Part shown: piece after piece, positions 51,154 through 51,450 of the stretch
Layout of the letters: the number at the start of each line of letters is the position of its first letter
How positions within the stretch are numbered: position 1 is the stretch's first letter
Source of the DNA: Gammaproteobacteria bacterium
GTDB taxonomy: Bacteria > Pseudomonadota > Gammaproteobacteria > SZUA-229
Assembly (NCBI GenBank): GCA_022340645.1
Contig: JAJDNP010000073.1
Coordinates: 1 to 51,450 of the forward strand
Direction of reading: 5' to 3'
Length of the DNA stretch: 51,450 nt
Program-made: the position numbers and the translations under genes
The notes under the pieces: generated by a model
Seen by the model: the letters and a program-made list of their open reading frames with translations, nothing else
Database searches by the model: none
Told to the model about the DNA's origin: nothing

Positions 51154-51180
51154 AAAAAAACCGCATTATGCGGTTTTTTT
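51154..51180 (+). terminator. Rho-independent terminator after the outer-membrane protein gene
   Basis: CCGCA (51161-51165) pairs with TGCGG (51169-51173) around loop TTA, extended by seven A-T pairs and ending in seven T. It can work in both directions. Confidence 0.92.
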
Positions 51181-51326
51181 ATTCCTTATTGATAAAACGA
51201 ATACGCGCCAATTTATGTATTTTTGTCTCTCTTGTTCATATGATGATTTGCTGTGTCTTTGAGCAAATATCTATTCAAATCACCTGAATTTTTATCTTTT
51301 TGGTTGCATAAGTCATTTCTTCAAGC

Positions 51327-51372
51327 TGTGTGAAATAACACAGTTATCCATCCCGTTGAGTGAAATAACACA
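51327..51372. promoter_or_regulatory. Twin activator-site candidates TGTGTGAAATAACACA / TGAGTGAAATAACACA
   Basis: Two 16-base boxes (51327-51342 and 51357-51372) share 15 bases and are exactly 30 bp, about three helical turns, apart. The first is TGT-N10-ACA with a perfect TGTGT/ACACA dyad. They lie 83-98 bp before the -24 element at 51425, a typical distance for sigma-54 activator sites. The rest of 51181-51424 is AT-rich with no gene. Confidence 0.5.
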
Positions 51373-51424
51373 TTAATTAATAATATTATTTCTGTATGTA
51401 ATTGAAAATTAAAGAAAATATAAC

Positions 51425-51440
51425 TGGCACATTATGTGCT
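51425..51440 (+). promoter_or_regulatory. Sigma-54-like promoter at the right edge
   Basis: TGGCACATTATGTGCT matches TGGCAC-N5-TTGCW except for one base (G for T before TGC). GG and GC have the correct spacing. Transcription would start at about the window end and run right into a gene not included here. Confidence 0.55.
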
Positions 51441-51450
51441 ATGTCTATAA

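Overview
The window looks like chromosomal DNA of a gammaproteobacterium. It carries the polA/engB pair, the priA-argS-ftsN-hslVU-DUF971 run, ubiE-ubiJ-ubiB, uvrD and plsB, an arrangement that resembles the origin-flanking part of Pseudomonas and Enterobacterales chromosomes. Base composition is moderate, with AT-rich spacers. I see no rRNA, tRNA, phage, CRISPR array or intact insertion sequence, and cannot name a genus. Respiration based on c-type cytochromes is prominent.

Layout. 1-3.1 kb: start of an RND efflux adaptor gene (cut by the window edge), Na+/H+ antiporter nhaA, a DUF2288 protein and an LPP20-like lipoprotein. 3.1-11.0 kb: one leftward operon ccmABCDEFGHI-dsbA, the complete system I for cytochrome c maturation. 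11.1-17 kb: a dihaem cytochrome c4, divergent engB, a candidate small RNA between engB and polA, and a lipoprotein with 37 predicted haem-binding motifs. 17-28 kb: polA, TRAP permeases dctQM, sixA-like phosphatase, plsB and a DUF748 envelope protein. 28-30.1 kb: an accessory stretch with a sigma-54-type promoter ahead of a 33-residue membrane peptide, an encapsulated-ferritin homologue without a shell gene, palindromic repeats, structured spacer and a 52-residue unknown protein. 30.3-45.9 kb: leftward block of a TakP-like TRAP binding protein, uvrD, a metallopeptidase/propeller/barrel protein, ubiBJE, DUF971, hslUV, a lysine-rich protein, ftsN-like and argS. 46-48.25 kb: priA. 48.25-49.03 kb: AT-rich spacer with four consensus DnaA boxes and an IHF-consensus site, a candidate origin. 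49-51.1 kb: fructosamine kinase-like gene and a Met/His-rich outer-membrane protein; a second sigma-54-like promoter lies at the right edge.

How it fits together: CcmA-I, with CcmG and DsbA handling thiols, would attach haem to cytochrome c4 and to the 37-haem lipoprotein. UbiE, UbiJ and UbiB serve quinone synthesis. TakP-like DctP and the remote DctQM probably form one organic-acid importer. Most genes left of 48.25 kb read leftward and those to its right read rightward, as expected around a replication origin.

The observations most worth testing are the polA-engB RNA, the DnaA-box cluster, the sigma-54-driven micropeptide, the shell-less encapsulated-ferritin homologue, the very large multihaem lipoprotein, and a three-copy repeat family built from 10-bp-periodic heptamers.
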